DNA of 51,244 nt from Candidatus Margulisiibacteriota bacterium (GTDB taxonomy: Bacteria > Margulisbacteria > WOR-1 > O2-12-FULL-45-9 > XYB2-FULL-48-7), in contig JAQVPA010000003.1 of the NCBI GenBank assembly GCA_028702315.1, positions 1 through 51,244 on the forward strand, read 5' to 3'. Positions 9,042 to 17,542 of this stretch are shown piece after piece (the stretch's first letter is position 1; each line of letters starts with the position of its first letter). The position numbers and the translations under genes are program-made. Below the pieces are notes generated by a model. That model was not told the DNA's origin, did not search any database, and saw nothing but the letters and a program-made list of their open reading frames with translations.

Positions 9042-9275
9042 TTAAGCCACCGCTTTACACGCGTCCGCGAACGCTGTCGCGAAATCGCCGAGCTTATCCT
9101 GGAACACCATGATATTGAAGCGATCGAACTTGTTTTCGCCGACCAACTTGCTTTCGGTCAGCGTTAAATACTTATTCTTATTGCTCGCCTCTTTAACCGA
9201 GAAGAAATAAGTCCGCTTCCCTGCTTTCACCATCCGGTTGAACAGCTCCTTGCCGCCTTTTCCGTTGTCATTCAT
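9042..9275 (-). CDS. PUR-alpha-like nucleic-acid-binding protein (DUF3276)
   Basis: 77 aa from the ATG at 9275; the upstream in-frame GTG at 9284 lies inside the Shine-Dalgarno GGAGGTGA. RTYFFSVKEASNKNKYLTLTESK followed by FNIMVFQDKLGDFATAF matches the PUR-alpha/DUF3276 family, small ssDNA/RNA-binding proteins best known in Bacteroidetes and spirochaetes (Borrelia BpuR). A cytoplasmic nucleic-acid-binding or regulatory role is inferred from the family. It is monocistronic, with a hairpin downstream. Confidence 0.8.
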   Translation of the reverse strand: MNDNGKGGKELFNRMVKAGKRTYFFSVKEASNKNKYLTLTESKLVGENKFDRFNIMVFQDKLGDFATAFADACKAVA

Positions 9276-9332
9276 CTTTTTCACCTCCCCTTTGAAAGAT
9301 TATCCAATATTCTCCCCTATCCACCTATCAAC

Positions 9333-9464
9333 CTAATTTACTTTTTCATACGAAATTATTCGTTCTTTAAGCCAATTCCATCTTAACCAAGCCTGCAATT
9401 CTTCCGATTTCATGTAGATCTCGCGCAAACAGTTATATGGCAATTGATACACTACTCGATACAC
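9333..9464 (-). CDS. Putative 43-aa small protein
   Basis: A GTG at 9464 is preceded by a strong Shine-Dalgarno (GGAGGTGA, 6-8 nt away) and opens a 43-codon frame to TAG at 9333. The product is rich in Trp/Tyr and charged residues (LQAWLRWNWLKERIISYEKV). No family is recognised. The good ribosome-binding site and the otherwise empty interval make it a plausible real gene; no function can be proposed. Confidence 0.4.
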   Translation of the reverse strand: MYRVVYQLPYNCLREIYMKSEELQAWLRWNWLKERIISYEKVN

Positions 9465-9549
9465 AAAACTCACCTCCCATTTGATCTTTAAATCACAAGC
9501 TCGAAATACTAAACAATTTCGAATTATTAAACATTTAAACGACTTACCC

Positions 9550-9948
9550 TTATGCTTTTACTAAGATTGAACCGAATATTTTCATCAATTCGGTTGCTTC
9601 CTGAATTAAAGATGCTTTTTCAGCATCGTCTCCTCCAGCTGGCTCGCTCAACCTTAGCCAGTAAATAGTTTCTTTGGACTCTTTTTTACAGATTCTGATC
9701 CTCATAAAGAAATCTTTCCTCCCCAAAGAATCATTTGCTTCAATGTAATTGGCGCCCACCGAAGCGGCGGCCCGAAACATTTGATTCATGATTTCAAGAT
9801 CAATAGTTGTTTTGGCCAGTTTTCTTGCGTATTGTTTGACCCGGCTAGTAAACATTAAAGTTCTGTCTTCAAGGTCATAGCGTTTCGTTTTTATCTTTTC
9901 AGTATTTAAGTATTGTTTAGGATTTAGTGCTTCTGATTTATTCTCCAC
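9550..9948 (-). CDS. Four-helix-bundle protein (S23/TIGR02436 family)
   Basis: 132 aa. The core IMNQMFRAAASVGANYIEAND, RKDFFMRIRICKKESKETIYWLRL and the C-terminal helix are hallmarks of the four-helix-bundle family first found in 23S rRNA intervening sequences and since seen scattered in many genomes. No enzymatic role is known. The start is GTG at 9948, whose SD (AGGAGG) lies within the last codons of comM. It would be the last gene of the comM operon before the element separated them. Confidence 0.8.
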   Translation of the reverse strand: MENKSEALNPKQYLNTEKIKTKRYDLEDRTLMFTSRVKQYARKLAKTTIDLEIMNQMFRAAASVGANYIEANDSLGRKDFFMRIRICKKESKETIYWLRLSEPAGGDDAEKASLIQEATELMKIFGSILVKA

Positions 9949-9950
9949 AA

Positions 9951-10430
9951 CTACCCTCCTTTCCTATCCAGATTGCGGTATTGCGTTGCTTCCGCAATAT
10001 GCCGCGCCTGAATATTATCCGCCCCTTCAAGGTCGGCGATCGTCCGAGCAACTTTGAGAATTCGGTCGTAAGCACGTCCCGAAAGCTGAAGATGAAGAAT
10101 CGCTGATTTGATCAAACTCTCCGCTTCAGTATCAAGCGAACAAAACACCTTCATTTGTTTTGGCGTCATTCTGGAATTACAATGGGTTTCGGTCCCCCGG
10201 AACCGCCGCTGCTGAACCTGCCGCGCCTGTGCGATTCGCTTTCTTATCGCTTTGGATGGCTCCCCATCGGGCTGGGCAGCCAGCTCTTCCTTAGTAAGCC
10301 GCTGAACTTCAACGTGAAGATCGATCCGGTCAAGCAATGGGCCGGAAAGTTTGTTCCAGTAATTTTGGACCCGGTGCGGCGGGCAAGTGCAATTCTTGAT
10401 CGGGTCCATATAATTGCCGCAGGGACACGG
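9951..10430 (-). pseudogene. comM: comM 3' fragment, separated from its 5' part by the integrated element
   Basis: About 158 residues of the C-terminal part of the Mg-chelatase-like AAA+ protein ComM: CPCGNYMDPIKNCTCPPHRVQNYW, then SGPLLDRIDLHVEV, then the helical C-domain (LSGRAYDRILKVARTIADLEG). The frame continues upstream to 10502 through element DNA, with an ATG there, but comM homology begins at 10430. The matching 5' part lies at 29839-30893. ComM is a hexameric helicase that promotes branch migration during natural transformation. The split removes sensor/arginine-finger parts from the ATPase half, so the gene should be inactive while the element is integrated. Confidence 0.92.
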
Positions 10431-11508
10431 CATCGCCATCTTTTCCATGCTTCTGGCGATCCACCTCTGCATACTTGAGGAATTCCCAAGGGTATATTTC
10501 AACCGCTATACTTGTATCGGAGATGTCGATTTTCTTAACTATTATTTTAAGTAACTGGTTTTTAAGCTTTTCATCGTCAATTTGACTTAACAGCTGCTTT
10601 ATTGTCATTGCTTTTTCTAGTACCACGCCTTTATCGGCTTTATAGTTGGCCATATTGTTTAGCTCATCTTCGGCTTTTCTAATGTCATCTTTGATCTTTG
10701 CTTGCTCATCATTACACTTGTTATTTTCTAAATCAAAAGCATCCTTAGTTATTAATTCATCACCATAAGCCCTAAACATGCCTTTCCTTCTTTTTTCTAT
10801 TTCTACTAAGTCCTGGCTACAGTCCCTAATCGCCTTATCAAGTAATTGCCTCTTTGATGTTGTTTCACCTTCGCAAACAGATGAATTTAGCTGCTGTTGA
10901 ACCTCTTCCGTCTCCAGCACCATCGAATTTAATGCCATCATCACATGCTCATCAAAATCCTTTTTATTTACCCTGAATCCACAGGCTTTACATCGGTACT
11001 TTGAGATACCTTTTACTTGGGTATGCCCATACATCTTCATTCCACATTTAGAGCAGAAAAGTAATCCTGAAAGCAGGTAAACACAAGGCTTAGTATGGCG
11101 CTTATAGTTCTTTTTCTTTTCAAGTAAAAGCTCTCTGGCTGACACTAACTGCTTCTCATCAATTAGCCCCAACCTTATTGGGGAAGGAATACTAATTCGT
11201 TCCCATTGTTTCTTATCTTTCTTGCTCTTGCGCTTGTTAACAACCTCGTACATGTTTCTAGCGTAAACCCCTTCAAGCAGTCCTCCCAGACCACCATCAG
11301 CCTGATCCTCTGTCAGTATCATTCTTTTAAGGCTTGTATGGCACAGTTTCTTGTCTCCCATCAGCTTGTTCCGGTTAACCCAATCTACTGTTTGCTTGAT
11401 GTTATCCAGCTCATTAAGTTTAATTAAAACCTGGTTAATCACCTTAAGCTGGTCAGCATTGGGATATAATATCTTCCGTTTTTTATCTTTTTCAAAAGAG
11501 TCAGCCAT
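10330..11508 (-). CDS. Large serine recombinase, recombinase/zinc-ribbon/coiled-coil part
   Basis: 392 aa from the ATG at 11508 (TTG at 11511 possible). It holds the recombinase domain (LYPNADQLKVINQVL), a zinc ribbon (LLFCSKCGMKMYG...YRCKACGF), a coiled coil (about 195-300) and a C-terminal VKKIDISDTSIAVEIYPWEF. It lacks the catalytic Ser domain, which is in the preceding gene overlapping by 8 nt (ATGGCTGA). The pair equals one large serine recombinase, the integrase of this element. The element boundary (core at 10426-10430) lies inside this ORF: its last 32 residues are comM DNA in another frame. In a circular element the frame would instead run into the double-HTH ORF now at 29371-29841. 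Confidence 0.85.
   Translation of the reverse strand: MADSFEKDKKRKILYPNADQLKVINQVLIKLNELDNIKQTVDWVNRNKLMGDKKLCHTSLKRMILTEDQADGGLGGLLEGVYARNMYEVVNKRKSKKDKKQWERISIPSPIRLGLIDEKQLVSARELLLEKKKNYKRHTKPCVYLLSGLLFCSKCGMKMYGHTQVKGISKYRCKACGFRVNKKDFDEHVMMALNSMVLETEEVQQQLNSSVCEGETTSKRQLLDKAIRDCSQDLVEIEKRRKGMFRAYGDELITKDAFDLENNKCNDEQAKIKDDIRKAEDELNNMANYKADKGVVLEKAMTIKQLLSQIDDEKLKNQLLKIIVKKIDISDTSIAVEIYPWEFLKYAEVDRQKHGKDGDAVSLRQLYGPDQELHLPAAPGPKLLEQTFRPIA
10426..10430. other. Left attachment junction of the element (core CACGG on +)
   Basis: The minus strand reads GGCGATG-CCGTG-TCCCTGCGGC: element sequence, shared core, then comM codons for PCG. The same CCGTG occurs at 29839-29843, where comM sequence is on the other side. 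Joining the two comM sides restores the conserved AAMNPCPCGNY motif exactly. Confidence 0.85.
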
Positions 11509-12205
11509 CAATTATTTCCTTTGAATATCCTAGTGTTAGCAGGTCATCTTTATTATATTTATTTAATTCAACCCAATCCCAACCATAAGCAGCCTTATTC
11601 CCTAGCACCTTAAGAGACCTAGCACGGTTAGGGACATTCCTTTTAATGCGGTAGCTGGTTTCATCGCTTTCAAGTTCAGCTAGAGCAGCCATCAACACAT
11701 AAAAGAACTTACCGTAGGCAGAAGTGGTGTCAATCTTCTGGTTGATGGCCACAATATCAACACCAAGCTTCCGCATATAGTCAGCCTCTTCAATCAGGAT
11801 CGAAGTCTTACGAGCAAGCCTTTTAAGCTCTGTAAGCAACAGGATGTCAATGTTATGGTTTTCAACGTCATAACGGTACTTATGGTACTCAGCCTCGTCC
11901 CTGATGTACTTGCCCTGCACTTCAAGCAGTGGGTATTCTTTAACGATCACCCAGTTGTTGAATTTGCAGTAATCTGAGGCAAGCTTGAAATGACTCTGGG
12001 GGGCATCTCTTTCAACAGACTCTTCATGAGATATCCGGTTCCAGAAGCCAACTCGCTTAAATCGCTTACCACACCCTGGGCATTCAACTTGACCATAATC
12101 AAATTCTTTACCACAGACACCACAGGTTAACTTTTTGGGCAATCTGTCTGATAATGACTGGCGCTTATACTCACTAATGAGTTTTTTAACATCTACTTTT
12201 TCCAT
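11501..12205 (-). CDS. Large serine recombinase, catalytic-domain part with N-terminal zinc ribbon
   Basis: 234 aa. It begins with a four-Cys zinc ribbon (CGVCGKEF...CPGCGKRF, about 28-49), then a serine-recombinase catalytic domain. FWNRISHEESVERDAP corresponds to the usual YxRxS nucleophile motif (Ser about residue 58), ILLLTELKRLARKT to the LxRLxR motif, and the domain ends with AALAELESDETSYRIK. The ORF stops at the start of the recombinase domain (NKAAYGWDW). The next ORF continues the homology in a +1-shifted frame, with overlapping stop/start. It may be a genuine two-subunit integrase, a frameshifted gene or a recoding site. An N-terminal zinc ribbon is uncommon in this family. Confidence 0.85.
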   Translation of the reverse strand: MEKVDVKKLISEYKRQSLSDRLPKKLTCGVCGKEFDYGQVECPGCGKRFKRVGFWNRISHEESVERDAPQSHFKLASDYCKFNNWVIVKEYPLLEVQGKYIRDEAEYHKYRYDVENHNIDILLLTELKRLARKTSILIEEADYMRKLGVDIVAINQKIDTTSAYGKFFYVLMAALAELESDETSYRIKRNVPNRARSLKVLGNKAAYGWDWVELNKYNKDDLLTLGYSKEIIDG

Positions 12206-12348
12206 GTCCCTTGCTTCCTAGCCTGATTGATAATTTCGGCAATTCGCCTTACTGTTATTAAACGTTCATAGTTCTTAACATCACTGCTACAACACAGCTT
12301 TACTTCGATAATTTGGCTTTTAGGCATAGGTCTAGTGCCCTAAGAAAA

Positions 12349-12381
12349 TTAATTGTTGCAAAACGTCGTCCTCGGCGTCCT
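12349..12381 (+). repeat. 33-bp inverted repeat, left copy
   Basis: It starts TTAATTGTTGCAAAACGTCG. The exact reverse complement (33/33) is at 29247-29279. The two inward-facing copies enclose 16.9 kb: all element genes except the integrase pair and the double-HTH gene. Confidence 0.75.
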
Positions 12382-12410
12382 TTGCGCTGTTATTGCCCGT
12401 GGTTATTAGG

Positions 12411-14636
12411 CTATTCATCGGTTTTCTTCCGAAAATCACGTGGCTTGTGTTTTAATCCCCTGATAAAACGCCCCTTGCTATTTTTCTCAAGAATTATTCG
12501 GTTAGGGAAAAGAAGCTTTATCCTTCTTGATAGCTGAGCAGTGGTTCTCGCAACGGGGTCATAATCACTTGGATCAGTCCATGTCCCTCTATTGGGATCA
12601 TATAAACCATTAAGTGCACAATAGTTCCCTCTGTAGTCATTGTCAAATACTTCACCGCTGAGAATGGCTGATTTTGGGTCAAAGGAATAATGTTGGTCTA
12701 CAAAGTCTCGTATATGATTAGATGCCAATTGAAGTTCTTCAAGTTTACTCAGATCTGATTCGGTCAGCGCTTTCTCTCTATACAGCCGTTCTGCTGTATC
12801 AACCAGCAGGACGAGCATCCCCTGCTGGAGCTCCCTAATAAGTTCGCTATTAACATCTTTAAGCTCAGGATTGGCTTCAAACCTTGGGTCGGGTGATTTC
12901 TTGATAAATTGATTTGGGAAGTTCACTAGCGTTGTTCTGTTTTTCATCGCTTCGCCAATTCTTCCAAATTGGGGTTCTTCATTCATGCAAAACATCAAAA
13001 CCACAAATACTCTTGCTTTAAATGGGTGGCAATATTTTCTTTCAAACACTTGGCTATCTCCAGATGTAATACTTTTTATGTTTTCTTCGTCATTAATATA
13101 GACCCCATCATTCTCCGTACTGATGTTCATTCGACATCCCACTATTTGTGCGAGACCAAACCTTTCATTCAAGCGCTTATATCTTATATTTGAAACCGCT
13201 TTATTGCCGATAACATATGGGAGAATATTGTCACACAGAATTGACTTCCCGTTATCTGTAGTTCCGTATAAGATGAGATAGCGTTTATAATTGACCCGAT
13301 ATCTGAGCCATGGAAACATGGCAATTGCGCATGCTTCCAGCACATGCCGTTGCTCAGATTCATTTGGTATAGTTAACGAAAGAAATTCCTTGATTTTTGA
13401 AGTAGCATAATCCTTTATGTACGGAATTTGGCTAATAAATGTAAACACTAGACTCTCGTCGTTGAAAAGCTCAACTTTGCCATCCTCATTAACCCTTAGA
13501 AAACCATTCTGAACGGGGAAGCAGTTTTCTGGGTTGACCCTATCAATCGGGGCTATTCTGGAGCTTTCTAATAAGTAAATTATTTCTTCAATAAAGTATC
13601 TTCCGACTAGAGCTTCACATCCATTAATACAGAGGTGCTCCATGACCATGTTTTGGATTTGGAACTCGTTTTCAAAAGGGATGTAAATATTCCCCTCCCG
13701 ATGGTGTAATTGTCCATAAATTGTTTTAAGGCTGAAGGCGTCTATTAGCGATGACGTAATTGTAAGCAAGGGATTGGGGTTTTTCTTTTTTAAGAGCTCA
13801 ATTCCTTGAGTGTCACCTGTTATCTCTATGGCTTGGGGGGGTTCGTACTTTGAAAATAATTCATAAAAAGATTTGATCTTATCCTCACCGGTACTTTCGC
13901 CAAACCAATCCGTCACATCATATCCGGTTTTCTTACCTTCTCCCCAATTGATCGCAAATATTTGGCCGGAGAAATGATGTATTTTCAGCATTTCAATTAT
14001 TTTGTTTGTTCCGTTTCTACCTGCCTGATCGGCATCATAGGCGATATAGAGCTTCTCAAGGGGCAGCAACGGGGTAATAAGCTCGTCATTAACTGTCCCT
14101 GCTCCATAGGGGAAAGACACTGCTTGGATACCATTAGACAATAGCGTTTCGGTGTCCTTCTCTCCTTCTGCAAGCATTATTTCCTTGGCTTTTTTAAGGG
14201 CATCTACATTATATATAGGAAATTGGCCTCCCTGATCCTTTAAGATTTTCCACCCATATGGTTTTCCGATCTCAGGGGCATACTTATACTTTGTGTTAAT
14301 AACAACGCCCCCCACCACGTAGTCGTAACTTGTGATGCGTTCGTCCTCCCCCACATTCTCTTTAATGCCGAGTATTTCCTTTGTCTTTGCTAAAACCCTT
14401 GGAAATTCAATTTTCCGATTTAATCCTTCCATCATTGCCACAAAGTCAAAAATATCCCCCTGACCACATCCTGCAAAGCACTTAAAAATGCAACTTTTGA
14501 GATTAAACGATAGCGATGGATTGCGATCATTATGAACTGGGCACAAAGCTATCTGCTGGCCCTTCCATGGGTCAACTTGTATGCCATAGAATTCAAGAAT
14601 CTTTATAAAATTATCTGGGCTTTTTAAAACATCCAT
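12411..14636 (-). CDS. Primase-helicase (CHC2 zinc finger, TOPRIM, D5-type SF3 helicase)
   Basis: 741 aa. Residues about 30-60 form a CHC2 primase zinc finger (CPVHNDRNPSLSF...FKCFAGCGQGD). A TOPRIM domain follows at about 150-205 (IMLAEGEKDTETL, LYIAYDADQAGRNG). The C-terminal half is a phage/plasmid D5-like helicase with Walker A LILYGTTDNGKS (about 455-467) and later STENDG and VLMFCMNEEP motifs. It should initiate and unwind at the element's own origin, so the element is likely to replicate autonomously when excised. It is the largest element gene and is followed by the integrase. A 13-bp-stem hairpin lies just upstream. Confidence 0.85.
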   Translation of the reverse strand: MDVLKSPDNFIKILEFYGIQVDPWKGQQIALCPVHNDRNPSLSFNLKSCIFKCFAGCGQGDIFDFVAMMEGLNRKIEFPRVLAKTKEILGIKENVGEDERITSYDYVVGGVVINTKYKYAPEIGKPYGWKILKDQGGQFPIYNVDALKKAKEIMLAEGEKDTETLLSNGIQAVSFPYGAGTVNDELITPLLPLEKLYIAYDADQAGRNGTNKIIEMLKIHHFSGQIFAINWGEGKKTGYDVTDWFGESTGEDKIKSFYELFSKYEPPQAIEITGDTQGIELLKKKNPNPLLTITSSLIDAFSLKTIYGQLHHREGNIYIPFENEFQIQNMVMEHLCINGCEALVGRYFIEEIIYLLESSRIAPIDRVNPENCFPVQNGFLRVNEDGKVELFNDESLVFTFISQIPYIKDYATSKIKEFLSLTIPNESEQRHVLEACAIAMFPWLRYRVNYKRYLILYGTTDNGKSILCDNILPYVIGNKAVSNIRYKRLNERFGLAQIVGCRMNISTENDGVYINDEENIKSITSGDSQVFERKYCHPFKARVFVVLMFCMNEEPQFGRIGEAMKNRTTLVNFPNQFIKKSPDPRFEANPELKDVNSELIRELQQGMLVLLVDTAERLYREKALTESDLSKLEELQLASNHIRDFVDQHYSFDPKSAILSGEVFDNDYRGNYCALNGLYDPNRGTWTDPSDYDPVARTTAQLSRRIKLLFPNRIILEKNSKGRFIRGLKHKPRDFRKKTDE

Positions 14637-14664
14637 TTCAGGTGCTCCTCCTATTTATATCTTC

Positions 14665-14696
14665 GATCGGGGTGGAGTCACAGCTCCACCCCGATC
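14665..14696 (-). terminator. Strong hairpin before the primase gene
   Basis: GATCGGGGTGGAG and CTCCACCCCGATC form a perfect 13-bp stem with a 6-nt loop (TCACAG or its complement). It lies between the stop of the small upstream gene and the primase start. No T-run follows on the minus strand, so it could be an attenuator, processing site or origin element instead of a terminator. Confidence 0.5.
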
Positions 14697-14705
14697 AAAC
14701 CCGAC

Positions 14706-14999
14706 TCAACAGATTTTTTCAATCGAATAGCGGGTATTTATACCTTTGCCCCTCCTAATGATTTGAACCATATCTCCTATTTGGAGTTTGGCAAATGCAC
14801 GAGCCGCTGCCTGCGCACTTGAGGCCCACTGCCTTTCCTTCCCATTTACTTGCAATTTGAACATTGCGATTTCTTTCGATGAGTCGAAGTTCGATGTGTT
14901 GATTTCACACCCGAGGTATGTGGCCTGCACAGGTACTCCGTCCTCTAGAACCAAGAATCGCGCATTGTCTTCAATATATTGCTCTAAACTCTTGCCCAT
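14706..14999 (-). CDS. Small hypothetical protein, possibly OB-fold
   Basis: 97 aa from the ATG at 14999, chosen for its strong SD (GGAGGTGA, about 9 nt upstream). Beta-rich pattern: VPVQATYLGCEI, IAMFKLQVNGKERQW and IGDMVQIIRRGKGINTRYSIEKI. The last segment resembles an OB-type strand that closes on a nucleic acid, but no family is recognised. It sits directly upstream of the primase-helicase, so a replication accessory role is an inference from position only. Confidence 0.6.
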   Translation of the reverse strand: MGKSLEQYIEDNARFLVLEDGVPVQATYLGCEINTSNFDSSKEIAMFKLQVNGKERQWASSAQAAARAFAKLQIGDMVQIIRRGKGINTRYSIEKIC

Positions 15000-15033
15000 A
15001 GCTTTTTCACCTCCTTCCTTATTTTGATCCTCC

Positions 15034-15228
15034 CTAACACGCCATACACATAACAACCTTACTAGCCAGCCTAAGTAATGATTTGCTCATCGCCTCGTAA
15101 TCATCTATAACTTGAGTAAGGCCGTCTGTGTAATCCGTTCCCCTGTCATTAGGGCTCACTTGTGCTTTCCCATATTTAAGGATGAACAGGAGCTTTCGCC
15201 GGTCAAATATTGGATTGTCATAAAACAT
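15034..15228 (-). CDS. Small hypothetical protein
   Basis: 64 aa from the ATG at 15228, preceded by AAGGGGGTGG. It begins MFYDNPIFDRRKLLFILKYG and ends with SLLRLASKVVMCMAC. No family is recognised. It precedes the 97-aa gene and the primase on the same strand and is probably in the same transcript. Confidence 0.5.
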   Translation of the reverse strand: MFYDNPIFDRRKLLFILKYGKAQVSPNDRGTDYTDGLTQVIDDYEAMSKSLLRLASKVVMCMAC

Positions 15229-15348
15229 TCTAACCACCCCCTTGAAGCATTTGTTTTACGCTAAGGCCAGATAACAAAAAAGCCAAAGCGATTATGCTAT
15301 GGCTATTATGGCAAAGCGGGATTTTGAGGTATTACGTGTAAGGAATCC

Positions 15349-16266
15349 TTAACTATTGCGAAGCTTCTTTATCCTACTTCTTGCTGTTCGAACAGCTTCA
15401 GGAGTCATTTTCATCTTTTTAGCTATTTCTCGATCAGTATCCTTATTAGAAATGTATTTGTGCTTAATAGGATCAAACCTCACATTAGTGTCCTTCCTAA
15501 GGGCTTCTATCTTTAGATCCCGTAAAAGCTCGTCTTTTCTCTTCCATCTTTTAGTTTCAGGCAAGCCAGGAAACATTGCCTTAAATCCATCCCTCCTGTG
15601 CACATCGTAACCTGAGCAATAAATATCCTTTTTAGTCGGCTCATCACCTACTATTTCAGAGAATGCCTTAATACGATCATTTGTTATATTCCTCTTATGT
15701 AGATAGATTACCGGGCGAAACCCAACCTCTTCATATTGAATGCCATATTTCTTTACATGTACGCTTATTTCCACTCTCATCTCAGTCATCATTCCTGTTT
15801 TGCGCAATAATTCACTAAGCCCTGTCATTATCTCGTTCACAGCAAAAGATGAAAAAGAAGGATAGCGGCATAGGTGTTTTATAATCCAATTCATATAGAA
15901 TCCTTCTTTATCGCTCGAATTTAGATATTTTTCAATGTGCCGTTTCCCAAATATTATTAAATGATTGACAAAAGGGATCCATCCCTGATGAAGGCTATAT
16001 TTATACAAGACAGGATCAATGTTATCTATTCGGGTATCGTGGAATATAATATCATCATCTATTTTTCTCTTTGCTTTAAAATTACGGATCATAAACCGAT
16101 AGGCGCTCACATCATTCCCGCAACCTTTTTCGGGGATGTGATTCTTCACTCTTAATTGTTTTATGTCAGCCATAAAAGGCTTATTAATAATAAGCAACTT
16201 CATTTTTTGGCTGATTTTGCCTTCAAGCCTATTAGTTGATTTGCTCGATTTTGCTCTTCTGTTCAT
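15349..16266 (-). CDS. Hypothetical protein with C-terminal HTH-like segment
   Basis: 305 aa, basic. The middle (about 60-200) alternates helices and strands (SLHQGWIPFVNHLIIFGKRH, MRVEISVHVKKYG). The last 35 residues (NKDTDREIAKKMKMTPEAVRTARSRIKKL) read as a sigma-70-region-4-like or GerE-type helix-turn-helix. It may be a DNA-binding replication initiator or regulator, but the body matches nothing I know. The start ATG at 16266 lacks a strong SD; a Met at codon 22 is an alternative. Confidence 0.6.
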   Translation of the reverse strand: MNRRAKSSKSTNRLEGKISQKMKLLIINKPFMADIKQLRVKNHIPEKGCGNDVSAYRFMIRNFKAKRKIDDDIIFHDTRIDNIDPVLYKYSLHQGWIPFVNHLIIFGKRHIEKYLNSSDKEGFYMNWIIKHLCRYPSFSSFAVNEIMTGLSELLRKTGMMTEMRVEISVHVKKYGIQYEEVGFRPVIYLHKRNITNDRIKAFSEIVGDEPTKKDIYCSGYDVHRRDGFKAMFPGLPETKRWKRKDELLRDLKIEALRKDTNVRFDPIKHKYISNKDTDREIAKKMKMTPEAVRTARSRIKKLRNS

Positions 16267-16421
16267 ATGAATATCTTTTCGCTATCATTATAACTCTTCT
16301 CCCCATCAATCTTCTACATACTCACCTCCCCTACCATTTACAGTGTAAACAATCGGCCCTATTTTGACCGGAGTATGAACACGATAAAGAAAACGCTAAA
16401 TAAGGGGGTGAGGGTTTTTTA

Positions 16422-16955
16422 TTACTTAGTTTTAGACCATCGCAGATAATAACCGGATACTTTTCTTTTTCTAGAATCTTTGCGTCCTCGTGGTCTACCT
16501 AACACTTTTCCCTGTCTAACGGCTCTATGGAGACCTGCCATAGTTCTAGAAACGATCAATTCTCGCTCATATTCCGCAAAGACACCTAACATCTGCCAAA
16601 ACATCTTTCCTTCAGGAGTTTGTGTATTGATGTTCTGTGTTACAGAAATAAATTCAACCCTTTGGTTTTTAAATTCTTCAAACAAATTCAGTAAGTGCTG
16701 TAACGATCTTCCTATCCTATCTAGCTTATACACAACAACACAACTAACCTGATTTCCCCTCATATCGGTTAAGAGCCGTTCAAATTCTGGCCGCTTATCA
16801 TCCTTACCACTAAAACCACTGTCTATGTATTCATCGTTTATTTTGTACTTCATCCTGGCACAATAATCTCTTAACGCCATTAATTGAGTTTCAATTGTCT
16901 GGTCTGCCGTAGAAGTTCTTGCGTATAAGACTACGTCCTTCCCTTCCTGAGTCAT
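16422..16955 (-). CDS. Small serine recombinase (resolvase/invertase family)
   Basis: 177 aa. Catalytic motifs are clear: VVLYARTSTADQ (nucleophile Ser about residue 15), YIDSGFSGKDDKRPEFERLL, VVVYKLDRIGRSLQHLL and GVFAEYERELIVSRTMAGLHRA. The C-terminus is a short basic GRPRGRKDSRKRK tail with little room for a full HTH. Enzymes of this type resolve dimers or invert segments. A candidate substrate is the pair of 33-bp inverted repeats at 12349 and 29247, though no direct link is visible. An SD (AGGAGG) precedes the ATG. Confidence 0.9.
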   Translation of the reverse strand: MTQEGKDVVLYARTSTADQTIETQLMALRDYCARMKYKINDEYIDSGFSGKDDKRPEFERLLTDMRGNQVSCVVVYKLDRIGRSLQHLLNLFEEFKNQRVEFISVTQNINTQTPEGKMFWQMLGVFAEYERELIVSRTMAGLHRAVRQGKVLGRPRGRKDSRKRKVSGYYLRWSKTK

Positions 16956-16981
16956 GTTTCCTCCTAATTCGCCATTATGTA

Positions 16982-17329
16982 TTACGATTTTTCTTCCGCT
17001 TTTGACGATGCATTATAAAACTTACTATCCAACATCTGCATATTATCAATAACCACTTCGGTCGTTGATCTCTTAACTCCTTCCTTGCTTTCATAGCTTC
17101 TTATCTGAATTCTTCCTTCTACAGCTACTAGCTTCCCCTTTTTCAAATACTCCCCACATATCTTAGCCAGGCCTCCAAAAGCCACACAATTAATAAATTC
17201 AGCAGAATTGCTGCTACTGCGATTAATTGCTAATCTAAAATGAGCGACTGCCGTTTCATTCTGTGTATATCGAACCTCGGGGTCAGCCACAAGTCTCCCG
17301 GCCAAGATTGATCTATTTAACCCACCCAT
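16982..17329 (-). CDS. ssb: Single-stranded DNA-binding protein
   Basis: 115 aa. MGGLNRSILAGRLVADPEVRYT, AHFRLAINR, INCVAFGGLAKICGEYLKKGKLVAVEGRIQIRSYE and VVIDNMQMLD are the standard SSB OB-fold blocks. The acidic C-terminal tail ends EEKS instead of the usual DDxPF tip, which suggests loss of standard protein partners or element-specific use. It starts next to the stop of the upstream gene, with SD AGGAGGTGAG. Confidence 0.92.
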   Translation of the reverse strand: MGGLNRSILAGRLVADPEVRYTQNETAVAHFRLAINRSSSNSAEFINCVAFGGLAKICGEYLKKGKLVAVEGRIQIRSYESKEGVKRSTTEVVIDNMQMLDSKFYNASSKAEEKS

Positions 17330-17542
17330 TTAACTCACCTCCTTTTCTATGCTCCCTGGCAACTTCTTCTTCTCGCTATCATATCCTTCCAATCTTTTTT
17401 GTAATAAGAGCTTATCTCTCCTAAGGTTCGAGATAAAGTCTTCAATAACTGCCAGCCGGATTACCAAGATATTTCTATAATTCGCCTCATTTTCAAGTAT
17501 TTCCTTATTTATCTGATGATACCCAATCCGGCTATTATTCAT
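17330..17542 (-). CDS. Helical hypothetical protein; frame open further upstream
   Basis: 70 aa from ATG 17542, mostly helical and charged (IGYHQINKEILENEANYRN, LRRDKLLLQKRLEGYDSEKKK). The same frame is open upstream to about 17700 and reads as plausible protein (RIVYLGGVAYFNGKHKISNK, KIVYGRWKNKSDEF) but has no ATG, GTG or TTG there. A rare start codon (ATT or ATC), coupling to the DUF2958 gene, or a frameshift could explain this. Its stop adjoins the ssb start. Confidence 0.5.
   Translation of the reverse strand: MNNSRIGYHQINKEILENEANYRNILVIRLAVIEDFISNLRRDKLLLQKRLEGYDSEKKKLPGSIEKEVS

Noticed and set aside
10430-10502. ATG start for the comM 3' fragment
   Set aside because: The 24 codons before the core are element DNA read in comM's frame by chance; comM homology starts at the core.
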